Below, piece after piece: positions 17,277 to 24,708 of a stretch of DNA of 24,870 nucleotides. The stretch is from a virus. Each line of letters opens with the position of its first letter. The first letter of the stretch is position 1. The notes under the pieces were generated by a model that ran no database searches, was not told where the DNA came from, and worked only from the letters and a program-made list of their open reading frames with translations. Position numbers and translations under genes: made by a program. Location: positions 8,751-33,620 of the IMG/VR virus record IMGVR_UViG_3300030107_001376. One strand, given 5' to 3'.

Positions 17277-18320
17277 TTATGATGTGTGTTCTGTATCTGA
17301 TATATCCAGATTACCTGTTTCACCAAAAGGTTGAAAGAATACATTTACCCTACTTTTAAACCATTCCATATCTGCTTGAGAAGGTGAACCTGAAGTCCAT
17401 CCATCGTCAAAACCTCTTAATTGAATATCGATAACTAAATTCCAAAAATTAGTAAGATGGAAACCTCCCGCAGCTGAATGACTATATAATTCAGTAGCTC
17501 CAGCAGGGGTAGTCCCTGTTTGAGATACTATATTTAACCTATGAGTTCCATAAACTTTTACATCTTGGACTGGAGGAAAAAAAGTATTTTTATTAGCAGT
17601 TGATAAATCAATGTCTCCATCACCAGTAGTTGCTGAAGTAGAATGAGAGCCACAACTTGTAATATGTTTTTGAAAATTACCTCCATGAGTATTTGGATTT
17701 GTTCCACCAGTAGCAGAATAATTAGGAGGAGCAACTGTAGAATCGTGACCACTCCAACCTGCTTCATCAGACCTAAATTCATTTTTAGTAACAGCAATTG
17801 TTCCTTTGTATAACTCATCTCCCATTAAAGCAGCGTGACCATATCCATTATTAATTCTTGATATTAAATCATACTTTATAAAATTTTGACAATAGTCATC
17901 TATTCCTGTGTACCAAGCTCCAGCTGTTGTATCTGCATATCCATTTGAAGACAAATAACTACTTGAAGCTGGTGAACCAGTATATAAAGGTGCTTGTATA
18001 GTAAATCCACCAGCCACCCAAAACAATAAACAATCATAATCTCCAAAACTTAAAAATTTATTATCTCTGCCTTCATCGTCAAAAACACTAGCAGCTTGAG
18101 CTTGCCACGGATTAGCACTATGCCAATCTACTATATTTGATAGAGTACCAGCGGAAGTATGACTAACGATTTCATCCCTATACCATTGATATGCATCTTT
18201 TTTATCATCATTATTGTCATGGCTAATAACATTAATATGTAAAAATCCAGAAATCAACCTTCTTGGAGGAATCTTTATATATTTTTTAATTGATAAAGGA
18301 GTTGCTACATATCCGCCCAT
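17277..18320 (-). CDS. Tail-region structural protein, unknown (possible appendage or receptor-binding protein)
   Basis: A 347-residue protein rich in Gly, Ser, Thr, Asn and aromatic residues (for example GGTNPNTHGGNFQKH and GAWYTGIDDYCQNF), with low Lys/Glu content compared with the ejection proteins. This is the composition of an all-beta surface or appendage protein. No transmembrane span, collagen repeat or enzyme motif is seen. It follows the fibre-like 377-residue protein with a 2-base gap and precedes the promoter-like gap. I do not recognise its family. Its position at the end of the tail genes makes a receptor-binding or tail-tip role reasonable but unproven. Confidence 0.55.
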   Translation of the reverse strand: MGGYVATPLSIKKYIKIPPRRLISGFLHINVISHDNNDDKKDAYQWYRDEIVSHTSAGTLSNIVDWHSANPWQAQAASVFDDEGRDNKFLSFGDYDCLLFWVAGGFTIQAPLYTGSPASSSYLSSNGYADTTAGAWYTGIDDYCQNFIKYDLISRINNGYGHAALMGDELYKGTIAVTKNEFRSDEAGWSGHDSTVAPPNYSATGGTNPNTHGGNFQKHITSCGSHSTSATTGDGDIDLSTANKNTFFPPVQDVKVYGTHRLNIVSQTGTTPAGATELYSHSAAGGFHLTNFWNLVIDIQLRGFDDGWTSGSPSQADMEWFKSRVNVFFQPFGETGNLDISDTEHTS

Positions 18321-18322
18321 AA

Positions 18323-19456
18323 TTATGTCCCAAAGTCTGCGTTAAATGTTCCACCAGAAGAAACAGAATGCCTAGCTAGTAGACTGTAATTTTGTTGAAA
18401 ATCTGCAGTTCCAATAGTTAATAAACGATTAGTCGCATTAATATTAATATAATAATCAGAAAATAAAGTTTGAGCATAAGCATGAAAATATATATGATTA
18501 CTGGTATCAATTTTTAAACCATCTCTACCATTTGTTTTAGCTAAAAAATTACTAACAGCATCAAGGGTTATAGTGGAACTGCCATCTATTGTAAAAGCAC
18601 CATCAACATCAATTTCTGGAGCATCTTCTAAATTAAATATAAATTCAGCCGTACCATCTCCATTAGTTAATGAAATATCCTTACCAGCAGCATCCAAAAC
18701 AATATCCCCAGACGAATCTAATGTAATTGTGGTGCCTGCTAGCTCTGCCGTCCCATCAGCAGTTATTTGTATATTTGCAGCTGCCGCTGCATTATCAACG
18801 GTTGTTATGTTTAAAGCTCCATTAGTAGAACCAGCTATTGTAATAGTATCATTTGTAGAAGGAGTCATTACTATTGAATCATCAGTTATTACAGTACTGC
18901 CAACAGTATATCCAGAACTTCCAGAAGTGACACCACCAGCAATAATAACATTATGAGAAGCATCTATAGAAAATGAATTATTAGCAAGCGTAGCATCAAA
19001 AGCATCATCTGTATTAATAACAAATGCATCTGAACTATCATCTATTCCCATTATGGTTTTTAATGTAGAATGACCCCAAACAATGCTCCTGTCAGTTCCA
19101 TCAGCGTCAGTTCCAATTAACATTGTACTAGTCATAGCTCTTGAGCCATCAATGAGAAGATATTGAGGATGGTCATCACCACCGAGTCCCACTAATGAAT
19201 TATGGTCAGATACTCCTAATCCAGAAGACGTTCCCCCTCCACCAGAACCTATCCTTACAGGAGGCATTGAACCAGAAGAAGATAATGGAACCCATTCTTT
19301 ATTTTGTTTAATATATTGAACAGTTCCAGAACCAGAAATTTTTCTATAAGTTAAATCACCTTCAAGTCCTTGTAAATTATCTGGCCTACCAGAACCAAGA
19401 GTATGCTGTTTTGTTTTTTGATGTAATAACTTTCTTTCTTCTCTTGTTAAAGCCAT
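18323..19456 (-). CDS. Tail fibre / appendage protein with beta-repeat shaft
   Basis: A 377-residue protein. Residues 30-58 (EGDLTYRKI...VQYIKQNKEWVPL) resemble a short beta module that I recall from phage appendage and structural proteins (GD-x-T-x-R...Y-x-x-x-x-x-W). A Gly/Ser linker (GSGGGGTSSGLG) leads to HNSLVGLGGDDHPQYL (85-100), matching the HxxL...LxxDDHxQYLLxDGSRA signature common in tail fibres and collar proteins. From about 115 to 320 the chain is made of short Thr/Ser/Asp/Ile-rich strands (ITLDSSGDIVLDAAGKDISL), as in a trimeric beta-helical shaft. The C-terminus (about 320-377) is more mixed and may be the tip. The start TAATG overlaps the 1054-residue gene, with a GGTGAG Shine-Dalgarno. 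Virion surface location inferred. Confidence 0.75.
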   Translation of the reverse strand: MALTREERKLLHQKTKQHTLGSGRPDNLQGLEGDLTYRKISGSGTVQYIKQNKEWVPLSSSGSMPPVRIGSGGGGTSSGLGVSDHNSLVGLGGDDHPQYLLIDGSRAMTSTMLIGTDADGTDRSIVWGHSTLKTIMGIDDSSDAFVINTDDAFDATLANNSFSIDASHNVIIAGGVTSGSSGYTVGSTVITDDSIVMTPSTNDTITIAGSTNGALNITTVDNAAAAANIQITADGTAELAGTTITLDSSGDIVLDAAGKDISLTNGDGTAEFIFNLEDAPEIDVDGAFTIDGSSTITLDAVSNFLAKTNGRDGLKIDTSNHIYFHAYAQTLFSDYYININATNRLLTIGTADFQQNYSLLARHSVSSGGTFNADFGT

Positions 19457-22400
19457 TATCTCACCGTTTTTGTTCTATAAACAATACTAATATCATTAAT
19501 TTCAAATGTAGAAGGAACTGCGCCATCTGTTGTAAATTTAATAGCAAAAGAATATTTATTATTTGCTTCACTTGAAGTTGATGGTTTTAAAATAGCTTGA
19601 GTCCATGCTCCACTTCCAGCGTTGCCTAATTCATTACTTGCAAAATTTGTTCCATCTTGAAATGTTTTATTAAAAGCAGTGCCTCCATCAACATCATATT
19701 TAACTTGGACATTAGTTGCCCCTCCAGTTTTATAAGTAACATATACTTTATAAATCTTTTTTCTTACTCCCGGTTCTCCAAAATCAATATCTTTTGTTTG
19801 ATACACAAATGCAGTACTTGAAGCTGCGTCTGGATTCCAAGTATTTATATTAATGTCTGAAGTAGTATCTGCGTTTTGAGTAATATATATTAAATCTTCA
19901 TTCAACAAAACAAAGTTACTTCTTTTTGTTGTAGTTGTTATTTTAGAAGAACCTTTCATCCAAGCTCTTAATACAAAATCATATATAAAAACATCTTTAT
20001 TTTCATTGTTAATTAACAATTGTCTTTTATTTGGTATATATGCTATATGAGCAGAAGACATATCTGCATCATCAGAGCTTCCATCTTCCCCATCAGTAAT
20101 AAATGCTTTCCAATCAGATTCACTTATTAATCTCATTCCACCTTTTTCTAATAAGTTAAGAACTTGTTTTCCATCGTAAAAATAAACACCATGCTTGTTA
20201 AACCATGCAATTCCAAAATCTGTTTTTACAACATGATAAGGATAGGAACATCCTTTATTTCTAAAAGTATCTTCTAAAAATTCAACATTTTCAGCTACGT
20301 TTATTACATACATACTATTCTGTTTAAATTGCAATATCCTATCAGCATATTCTTCTAACTTTACAATGCTTTCACCATCATTTATTACAACGTCTATAGC
20401 ATTTGCATTTTCTGGGAATACGTCAAATTTATTTATTTCGCTTTTTATAATTCTATCTGGATAATCTTTAGAGGACCAAATTGAATTATAGTAATTTTTT
20501 GTTATTTGTCTTATGTTTCCTATATATGTTCTTCTTCCATGAACAACTGCAGTTTTGTATTTAGCCGTAATAGAACCTATACTAGAACTATATCCATTTA
20601 TATTTTTATATGTATCAATAATATTTGCAGAAATTGGTTTTATGCCTTGAACTAATGCACATGAAGCTAAATGAGCATCTCCGCTATTTGAACTATTTTT
20701 CATTACATAAGCCATTTTATCACCTTCTGGCAACCATTTAAATCCATTTTCTTCAAAATCTAATTCGCCTATTAAAAAATAATCATCATTTCCTTCCATT
20801 TTCCAATACAACCTAGAACCAGATATTCTTTTGCTTATACCATAATTATTACTTGCATCACCGGGACATACATAACAATCAAAATTAAATAATACAGAAC
20901 CTCCAAGAACATTAATTTTATTAGGATGAGAACCTTCGCTTCCATCAAGTCCAACAGCTGAAGCTTTTTCCCAGAATTTACTAGGAAGAGATTCTTGTTT
21001 ACGTTCATCATATAACCATGTATAATGAAATGTATAAGTTCCTTCTTGAAAACCTTCTAATCCTGAGTTTTTTACAATCACAGGCCCGCTTAATGTATAA
21101 GCTGGAGTTCCAGAAACTGTATCATATACCCAAATATACCAACTATCCAAACCGACTCCACTAGCTTCTCCACGGTCTATATTTGAAAGAGAAGAAACAA
21201 GCAGATTCCAACAATCTGGAACAATATCAGCTTTTGTAAATACATTCCACATATGTTCTCCACTAGTCGTCTCTGTATGTTGAATTTCAACTTTTGAAAT
21301 ATCATTCCATTCAGCCTCAGTAATATAAAAACCAACAACAGAACTTTGTTCTTCACTAATAGTATAATCAATACTTTTTGTTACTAAAGAATAAGCATAA
21401 GAGCCACTCCCAGCGGCTATATCAACATTGTTATTGCCAAGCAAAGGATAAAGAGTTACATCATTAGAGGCGGAACCAGTTCCAGCATAAGAAGTCCCAT
21501 AATTCGCAGCATCATTAGCTTCTATACTTGTATATTGCAATCCAACTCTAAGATTAACAGCATTAACACTAATTGTTCCATTATTATCAGCAATTGTCCC
21601 ATCGTATTCAGCTGTATCGTCATTAACTGTATTTCCAGCTGTTCCAGTTTCGGGATTTGATATTATACAAATACCTCCAAATGGAGATTCAATATCTTGT
21701 TTTGATAAATACCATCCTATATTTGCAGTTGTTCCAGAAGAAGCTCCTTCTTGTAAGGTAGTAACTATAAATCCAGTATCTCCATCTGAAGAATTTGTTC
21801 TTGAAGCATTTGCAGAATCAGTAATTAAAACAACCCTTCCAATAACTTCTGTACTAAAATCAGCATGGTCTCCAATTGCTTCAGCTACAGCTATTGCCAC
21901 AGCCTCCGCTGTATCGTTTGTTTCGACTTCAGTAACTTCAATAGTCTGCGCATAACTGCCACTTCCACTTGGGGCTGATGTTCCACTATTGTCATTATCA
22001 ATCCAAACTTCAGTTTTCCCACCAGCTCCGTATATATCAAAATATTTACCATTTAAACTATCGCTAGAATCACTAGTGCAAGTAACACTTGTAATTTCAG
22101 GCTTTGCTAAAGAACCAGTAGTTGCATTTAATCCAGAAAATTTATTTCCTTCTATGTATCCAAACCATTGATTGTTGTAAGTTCCAGTGGTTGAATGAAA
22201 ATCTGCATCTCCAATTCTCAAAATACCATCGTTTGCATAATATACAATATTTTCAGAATTAAAATTATTTCCAGAACCATAACCAACAGTACCGCCTATT
22301 TCAGCCATATTCCAACCTTCGCTATCTTTTACGTCAAAAGTATTTCCACCATCATCCCAAGAAACAATTAAATTTTCTTGAGCATCCCCACCATCAAGTT

Positions 22401-22620
22401 GTTTGTCTGAACCAAATACAAATAATCCATTATTTGAAACAGTTAAAGAAGCTACTCCTTGGTCCGATTCACTAACGGAACCTAAAGTTTTTATTCTACC
22501 AACAGAATCTATACTAACATCTATTAAAGAAGGTGATTCTATATCTTGTATATCTCTGGGGTCAGTATCAGAACTAATGCCTCCATGATAACCTTGAATT
22601 TTATATGTTCTCTTAGGCAT
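19456..22620 (-). CDS. Large beta-rich tail protein (tail hub or stabilisation type)
   Basis: A 1054-residue protein. The N-terminus YKIQGYHGGISSDTDPRDI...SIDSVGRIKTLG (6-46) resembles the opening of many podovirus structural proteins, in which the chain declares a list of DPRDI...G-x-I-K/R-xx-G. The rest is Gly/Ser/Thr/Asn-rich beta structure. The central blocks KLEEYADRILQFKQNSMYVI (about 753-772) and TDFGIAWFNKHGVYFYDGK (about 795-813) look like beta-propeller blades. The C-terminus (KIYKVYVTYKTGG...FEINDISIVYRTK) is a beta-sandwich-like ending that I associate with phage tail proteins. P22 gp10 or a tail-hub homologue is a possible counterpart, but no motif proves it. GAAGGAA precedes the ATG, which overlaps the upstream gene by 8 bases. 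A virion protein is secure; the exact role is not. Confidence 0.68.
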   Translation of the reverse strand: MPKRTYKIQGYHGGISSDTDPRDIQDIESPSLIDVSIDSVGRIKTLGSVSESDQGVASLTVSNNGLFVFGSDKQLDGGDAQENLIVSWDDGGNTFDVKDSEGWNMAEIGGTVGYGSGNNFNSENIVYYANDGILRIGDADFHSTTGTYNNQWFGYIEGNKFSGLNATTGSLAKPEITSVTCTSDSSDSLNGKYFDIYGAGGKTEVWIDNDNSGTSAPSGSGSYAQTIEVTEVETNDTAEAVAIAVAEAIGDHADFSTEVIGRVVLITDSANASRTNSSDGDTGFIVTTLQEGASSGTTANIGWYLSKQDIESPFGGICIISNPETGTAGNTVNDDTAEYDGTIADNNGTISVNAVNLRVGLQYTSIEANDAANYGTSYAGTGSASNDVTLYPLLGNNNVDIAAGSGSYAYSLVTKSIDYTISEEQSSVVGFYITEAEWNDISKVEIQHTETTSGEHMWNVFTKADIVPDCWNLLVSSLSNIDRGEASGVGLDSWYIWVYDTVSGTPAYTLSGPVIVKNSGLEGFQEGTYTFHYTWLYDERKQESLPSKFWEKASAVGLDGSEGSHPNKINVLGGSVLFNFDCYVCPGDASNNYGISKRISGSRLYWKMEGNDDYFLIGELDFEENGFKWLPEGDKMAYVMKNSSNSGDAHLASCALVQGIKPISANIIDTYKNINGYSSSIGSITAKYKTAVVHGRRTYIGNIRQITKNYYNSIWSSKDYPDRIIKSEINKFDVFPENANAIDVVINDGESIVKLEEYADRILQFKQNSMYVINVAENVEFLEDTFRNKGCSYPYHVVKTDFGIAWFNKHGVYFYDGKQVLNLLEKGGMRLISESDWKAFITDGEDGSSDDADMSSAHIAYIPNKRQLLINNENKDVFIYDFVLRAWMKGSSKITTTTKRSNFVLLNEDLIYITQNADTTSDININTWNPDAASSTAFVYQTKDIDFGEPGVRKKIYKVYVTYKTGGATNVQVKYDVDGGTAFNKTFQDGTNFASNELGNAGSGAWTQAILKPSTSSEANNKYSFAIKFTTDGAVPSTFEINDISIVYRTKTVR

Positions 22621-22858
22621 TTCCTTCTTCGTATTCTATGTCGCTTATAATATTATTTTGAGCATGCTCTGGAAGTTCGCATACACTACAATCACTTTCT
22701 GAAAAATCATATTCAGAGTTCTCATCGTGGTCAAATACGTCTATGCGCAATCCACCTTCAGAACCTTCAATTCTCCCACCGTTTCTTACTCGTAGCTTTT
22801 GGTTGATGGATTCCTGTAAGGAATCATCTTGTTCAATATATCTCGGCGCTTTTGACAT
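22613..22858 (-). CDS. Small acidic CxxC protein, unknown
   Basis: An 81-residue protein starting at the ATG at 22858 (MSKAPRYIEQ). A GTG three codons upstream (22867) is open too, but the AAAGGAG Shine-Dalgarno at 8 bases before the ATG decides the start. The C-terminal half is strongly acidic (DVFDHDENSEYDFSESD) and contains CSVC. It overlaps the preceding 58-residue CxxC gene by 73 bases in another frame and the 1054-residue gene by 8 bases. An in-frame TTG further in would avoid the overlap, but its ribosome site is weaker. Function unknown. Confidence 0.55.
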   Translation of the reverse strand: MSKAPRYIEQDDSLQESINQKLRVRNGGRIEGSEGGLRIDVFDHDENSEYDFSESDCSVCELPEHAQNNIISDIEYEEGNA

Positions 22859-22962
22859 CCTCCACACTCCTTTATTTTGCCACGAGTGACAGTTTTAATT
22901 GCTCGGCTAACTGTGTCACCTAAACCTTTATCATGCCCAAATAAATCTACTCGCTTAGACAT
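22786..22962 (-). CDS. Small CGGC protein, possible zinc knuckle
   Basis: A 58-residue protein, too short for usual cutoffs. It starts at ATG 22962 in a TAATG junction with the 101-residue gene, with AAAGG just upstream. The key segment is KECGGCQKRRDILNKMIP (residues 31-48): a CxxC followed by KRR and a short helix. The form CGGCxxRRxxLNxxxP recurs in many small phage proteins as far as I recall, so I take it as a real gene rather than a chance ORF. Its last 73 bases lie inside the start of the 81-residue gene. Role unknown; a single CxxC could complete a metal site only as a dimer. Confidence 0.7.
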   Translation of the reverse strand: MSKRVDLFGHDKGLGDTVSRAIKTVTRGKIKECGGCQKRRDILNKMIPYRNPSTKSYE

Positions 22963-23267
22963 TAGTAACCTTTAGGGCCGCTTTTAGCTTGTCTTTTTAA
23001 TTTTCTTTTCATTCTCCAATTTTTAGATTCAGCCATATCCCACATTATTTTATCTTGCTCTGCTTTTGAAGAAGTCCCAGCTTTTTGAGTTTTAGGTTTG
23101 TAATCTCTGCAAGCAGCTGCGCTTGAATATCCTAATTTCTTCCATTCTTTTGCACATTTTTCTTTACTTGGCATATTATGTTTCCTCCTGCCTCCACCTG
23201 TTTTTAATTGACTACCTTTGCCTGTGTCAGGTGATGATACATCAGACATTCCAATTACGTCAGCCAT
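22962..23267 (-). CDS. Small basic protein, unknown
   Basis: A 101-residue protein, Lys/Arg-rich and low in hydrophobic residues. The N-terminus is Gly/Ser-rich and probably disordered. The middle has two cysteines in CAKEWKKLGYSSAAACRDY, and the C-terminus is a basic helix (NWRMKRKLKRQAK). The ATG overlaps the TAA of the 49-residue gene upstream (TAATG), and the gene ends in TAATG with the CGGC gene. Not recognised; the charge suggests nucleic acid contact, which is inference. Confidence 0.6.
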   Translation of the reverse strand: MADVIGMSDVSSPDTGKGSQLKTGGGRRKHNMPSKEKCAKEWKKLGYSSAAACRDYKPKTQKAGTSSKAEQDKIMWDMAESKNWRMKRKLKRQAKSGPKGY

Positions 23268-23416
23268 TATAATCCCATTCTACCAGACAATTTATCCAAT
23301 TTTGTTTTTACAGATTCTAATTCTTCTAATAAATATACAATTGCTTCTTGACATTCTTTTAATTCATTAGATTTTTTAGGAACAGCCTTAGTTAATTTCT
23401 TTTTAGATTCTGGCAT
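23267..23416 (-). CDS. Small coiled-coil protein, unknown
   Basis: A 49-residue protein, in a frame bounded by TAATG at both ends (23416 start, 23267 stop). A Lys-rich N-terminus (PESKKKLTKAVPKKS) leads into an amphipathic helix (EAIVYLLEELESVKTKLDKL) with Leu/Val heptad spacing, fit for dimerising. GGAAG lies before the start. The exact overlaps on both sides support a real gene despite its size. No function can be given. Confidence 0.55.
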   Translation of the reverse strand: MPESKKKLTKAVPKKSNELKECQEAIVYLLEELESVKTKLDKLSGRMGL

Positions 23417-23613
23417 TATTTACTTCCAAATACTTTTGAAAAAAAGCCTTTCTTTTTCTTTTTACCTTTTACAGCTAATTTCTTGCCTTTCTTTTTTTTC
23501 TTCTTAACATCTTCCATGTTGTAAGCCATTGCATTGTATGTAGGATGAGTAGTTGGCTTTACCTTTACGCTATCTGCATCCATGAGCATTATTGTTAATA
23601 ATATTGATAACAT
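23416..23613 (-). CDS. Small protein with hydrophobic N-terminus and poly-lysine tail
   Basis: A 65-residue protein. I start it at the ATG at 23613, which is 9 bases after an AAGGGG Shine-Dalgarno and one base after the upstream TAA; the ATG at 23634 would place that site inside the gene. Residues 1-11 (MLSILLTIMLM) are hydrophobic, short for a full membrane span but possible as a signal or anchor. The C-terminal half has two lysine clusters (VKKKKKKGKK and KGKKKKKGFF). Such a tail could bind membranes or nucleic acid. Unknown function. Confidence 0.55.
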   Translation of the reverse strand: MLSILLTIMLMDADSVKVKPTTHPTYNAMAYNMEDVKKKKKKGKKLAVKGKKKKKGFFSKVFGSK

Positions 23614-23614
23614 T

Positions 23615-23842
23615 TTATTTCCCCTTAAATACACCTTCTAATATATCTGTTACTACATCAACAACTTTTTCAAAAAAGATTTGTTCTTTTTCTTCAGATA
23701 CAAATGGTATATCAATACGTTTATTAATTGCACTAGCAATTTTTTCTGTCATTTCATCAGAACCAAGATGTTTAACAGCTTCTTCTTGCATTTTAGCCGC
23801 TTGTGCTTCTGCTAGGTCAACTAACATTTTCTTTAAGTCCAT
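23615..23842 (-). CDS. Small helical phage protein, unknown
   Basis: A 75-residue protein in two parts: an Ala/Glu-rich helix (residues 1-30) and SAINKRIDIPFVSEEKEQIFFEKV (about 37-60), then a Val/Ile-rich helix to the end. The phrase INxxIDIPFxSEExE seems familiar to me from small phage proteins of unknown function, but I cannot name the family. A clear AAAGGAG Shine-Dalgarno precedes the ATG. One base separates it from the membrane protein upstream and one from the next gene. Probably cytoplasmic. Confidence 0.6.
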   Translation of the reverse strand: MDLKKMLVDLAEAQAAKMQEEAVKHLGSDEMTEKIASAINKRIDIPFVSEEKEQIFFEKVVDVVTDILEGVFKGK

Positions 23843-23843
23843 T

Positions 23844-23990
23844 TTAAGACTCCTTTATCTTTTTAGTTTTTAAATATAAATAATATATTTGTACTGCAAA
23901 CATTACACACATAAGTATGCCTGACAATAAATCTGTCCAATATACAAATCCTAAACTTGTACTTAATCCTGTTACTTTTAGACTATCCAT
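23844..23990 (-). CDS. Small single-span membrane protein, holin-like candidate
   Basis: A 48-residue protein with a TAATG start at 23990 overlapping the upstream gene, and a TAA one base before the next ATG. Residues 14-40 (FVYWTDLLSGILMCVMFAVQ and following) form one clear hydrophobic span, followed by a basic tail (KTKKIKES). A short N-terminus, one span and a positive C-terminus fit a small phage membrane protein such as a pinholin. No lysozyme gene is seen nearby to support lysis. Confidence 0.6.
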   Translation of the reverse strand: MDSLKVTGLSTSLGFVYWTDLLSGILMCVMFAVQIYYLYLKTKKIKES

Positions 23991-24232
23991 TAATTCACAC
24001 TCTGTGATTGTTTCACAGCTCCTTGACCGGGGTTAAAATAACTAATTGTTTGAGATTCTTGTTGTTGATTATAAATCATTTTTGAATATAATAAATCAAG
24101 ATGCCTAATAAGGCTTCTCACTTCTGGCATATGCAATACTAAATTGATTTGTTTAGATTGCTGAGGTTGTTCTTTTTTTTCAACATTCTTTTGCTTGTAT
24201 TGACTGTTATATATATCTGCTAAACTATTCAT
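23990..24232 (-). CDS. Small Gln-rich protein, unknown
   Basis: An 80-residue protein rich in Gln and Asn/Ser (KKEQPQQSKQ, NQQQESQ, VKQSQS), with a more ordered middle (VLHMPEVRSLIRHLDLLYSKMI) that could be a helix pair. No motif or membrane span. It starts inside the last codons of the 59-residue gene and ends in TAATG with the small membrane protein. There is no strong Shine-Dalgarno; translational coupling is likely. Function unknown. Confidence 0.55.
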   Translation of the reverse strand: MNSLADIYNSQYKQKNVEKKEQPQQSKQINLVLHMPEVRSLIRHLDLLYSKMIYNQQQESQTISYFNPGQGAVKQSQSVN

Positions 24233-24404
24233 TGTTCTTTAAATTTGATATTTCATCTCTTAATTTAGACATTTTTTCGTTATGTTCAATCTTCATTTCT
24301 AAAGCTTGCACTCTTAATTCCATTTGATACCATCCCCAAGCAATAGCTCCAATAACGCTAATGATATTAAAAATAAATTTTGCATCTAATTTAATGCCGC
24401 CCAT
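24225..24404 (-). CDS. Small membrane protein with coiled-coil tail
   Basis: A 59-residue protein below usual size cutoffs. Residues 9-25 (KFIFNIISVIGAIAWGW) are a membrane span and the remainder is a charged coiled coil (MELRVQALEMKIEHNEKM, then LRDEISNLKNN). It begins at ATG 24404, 14 bases inside the 105-residue gene, which has the same layout, and ends with TAG past the start of the Gln-rich gene. Two successive proteins with the same design suggest partners or a holin/antiholin-like pair; this is inference. Confidence 0.6.
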   Translation of the reverse strand: MGGIKLDAKFIFNIISVIGAIAWGWYQMELRVQALEMKIEHNEKMSKLRDEISNLKNNE

Positions 24405-24708
24405 TGATTCTGCTCATAGAGCCTTTTAATTCTGATACTTGATTATCAAGGTCATTTATTTCTTTAGTAATAGCATCAAACTTTCTATCTAGTTTATCAT
24501 CAGATTGGTTCCACCTGCCAATAAGTTTTATTACCATTCCTTCCATATTTTCTAATGTTTCACTTTGACCTTTGTTTTCAATTTTTAAACTTTCTAATGT
24601 TTCTTGTTGCTGTGCTGATTTATTTGATAAAGATACAACAAGATATACAAACATTGCCCCAACAACGCCTATCATTCCAGCTTCGCCATATAATGCCATA
24701 AAATCCAT
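24391..24708 (-). CDS. Holin-like membrane protein with coiled-coil tail
   Basis: A 105-residue protein. One strong hydrophobic, Gly-containing span lies near the N-terminus (GEAGMIGVVGAMFVYLVVSL, 9-28), followed by a long charged coiled coil (29-100) with Leu/Ile spacing. An N-terminal span plus a cytoplasmic coiled coil is seen in some phage holins and in other phage membrane proteins. The start is in TAATG with the upstream gene, with weak GAAG before it. There is no endolysin next to it, so the lysis role stays tentative. Confidence 0.65.
   Translation of the reverse strand: MDFMALYGEAGMIGVVGAMFVYLVVSLSNKSAQQQETLESLKIENKGQSETLENMEGMVIKLIGRWNQSDDKLDRKFDAITKEINDLDNQVSELKGSMSRINGRH

Noticed and set aside
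17558-17818. 86-codon open frame on the - strand within the 347-residue gene
   Set aside because: Out-of-frame shadow made of Leu/Ile/Val/Gln runs, lacking a ribosome site.
18573-18956. 127-codon open frame on the + strand
   Set aside because: Antisense to the tail fibre gene; its Ser/Val/Ala repeats mirror the Thr/Asp/Ile repeats of that gene. No ribosome site.
23592-23873. 93-codon open frame on the + strand in the small-gene region
   Set aside because: Antisense to two tightly coupled small genes with good Shine-Dalgarno sites; no start signal of its own.
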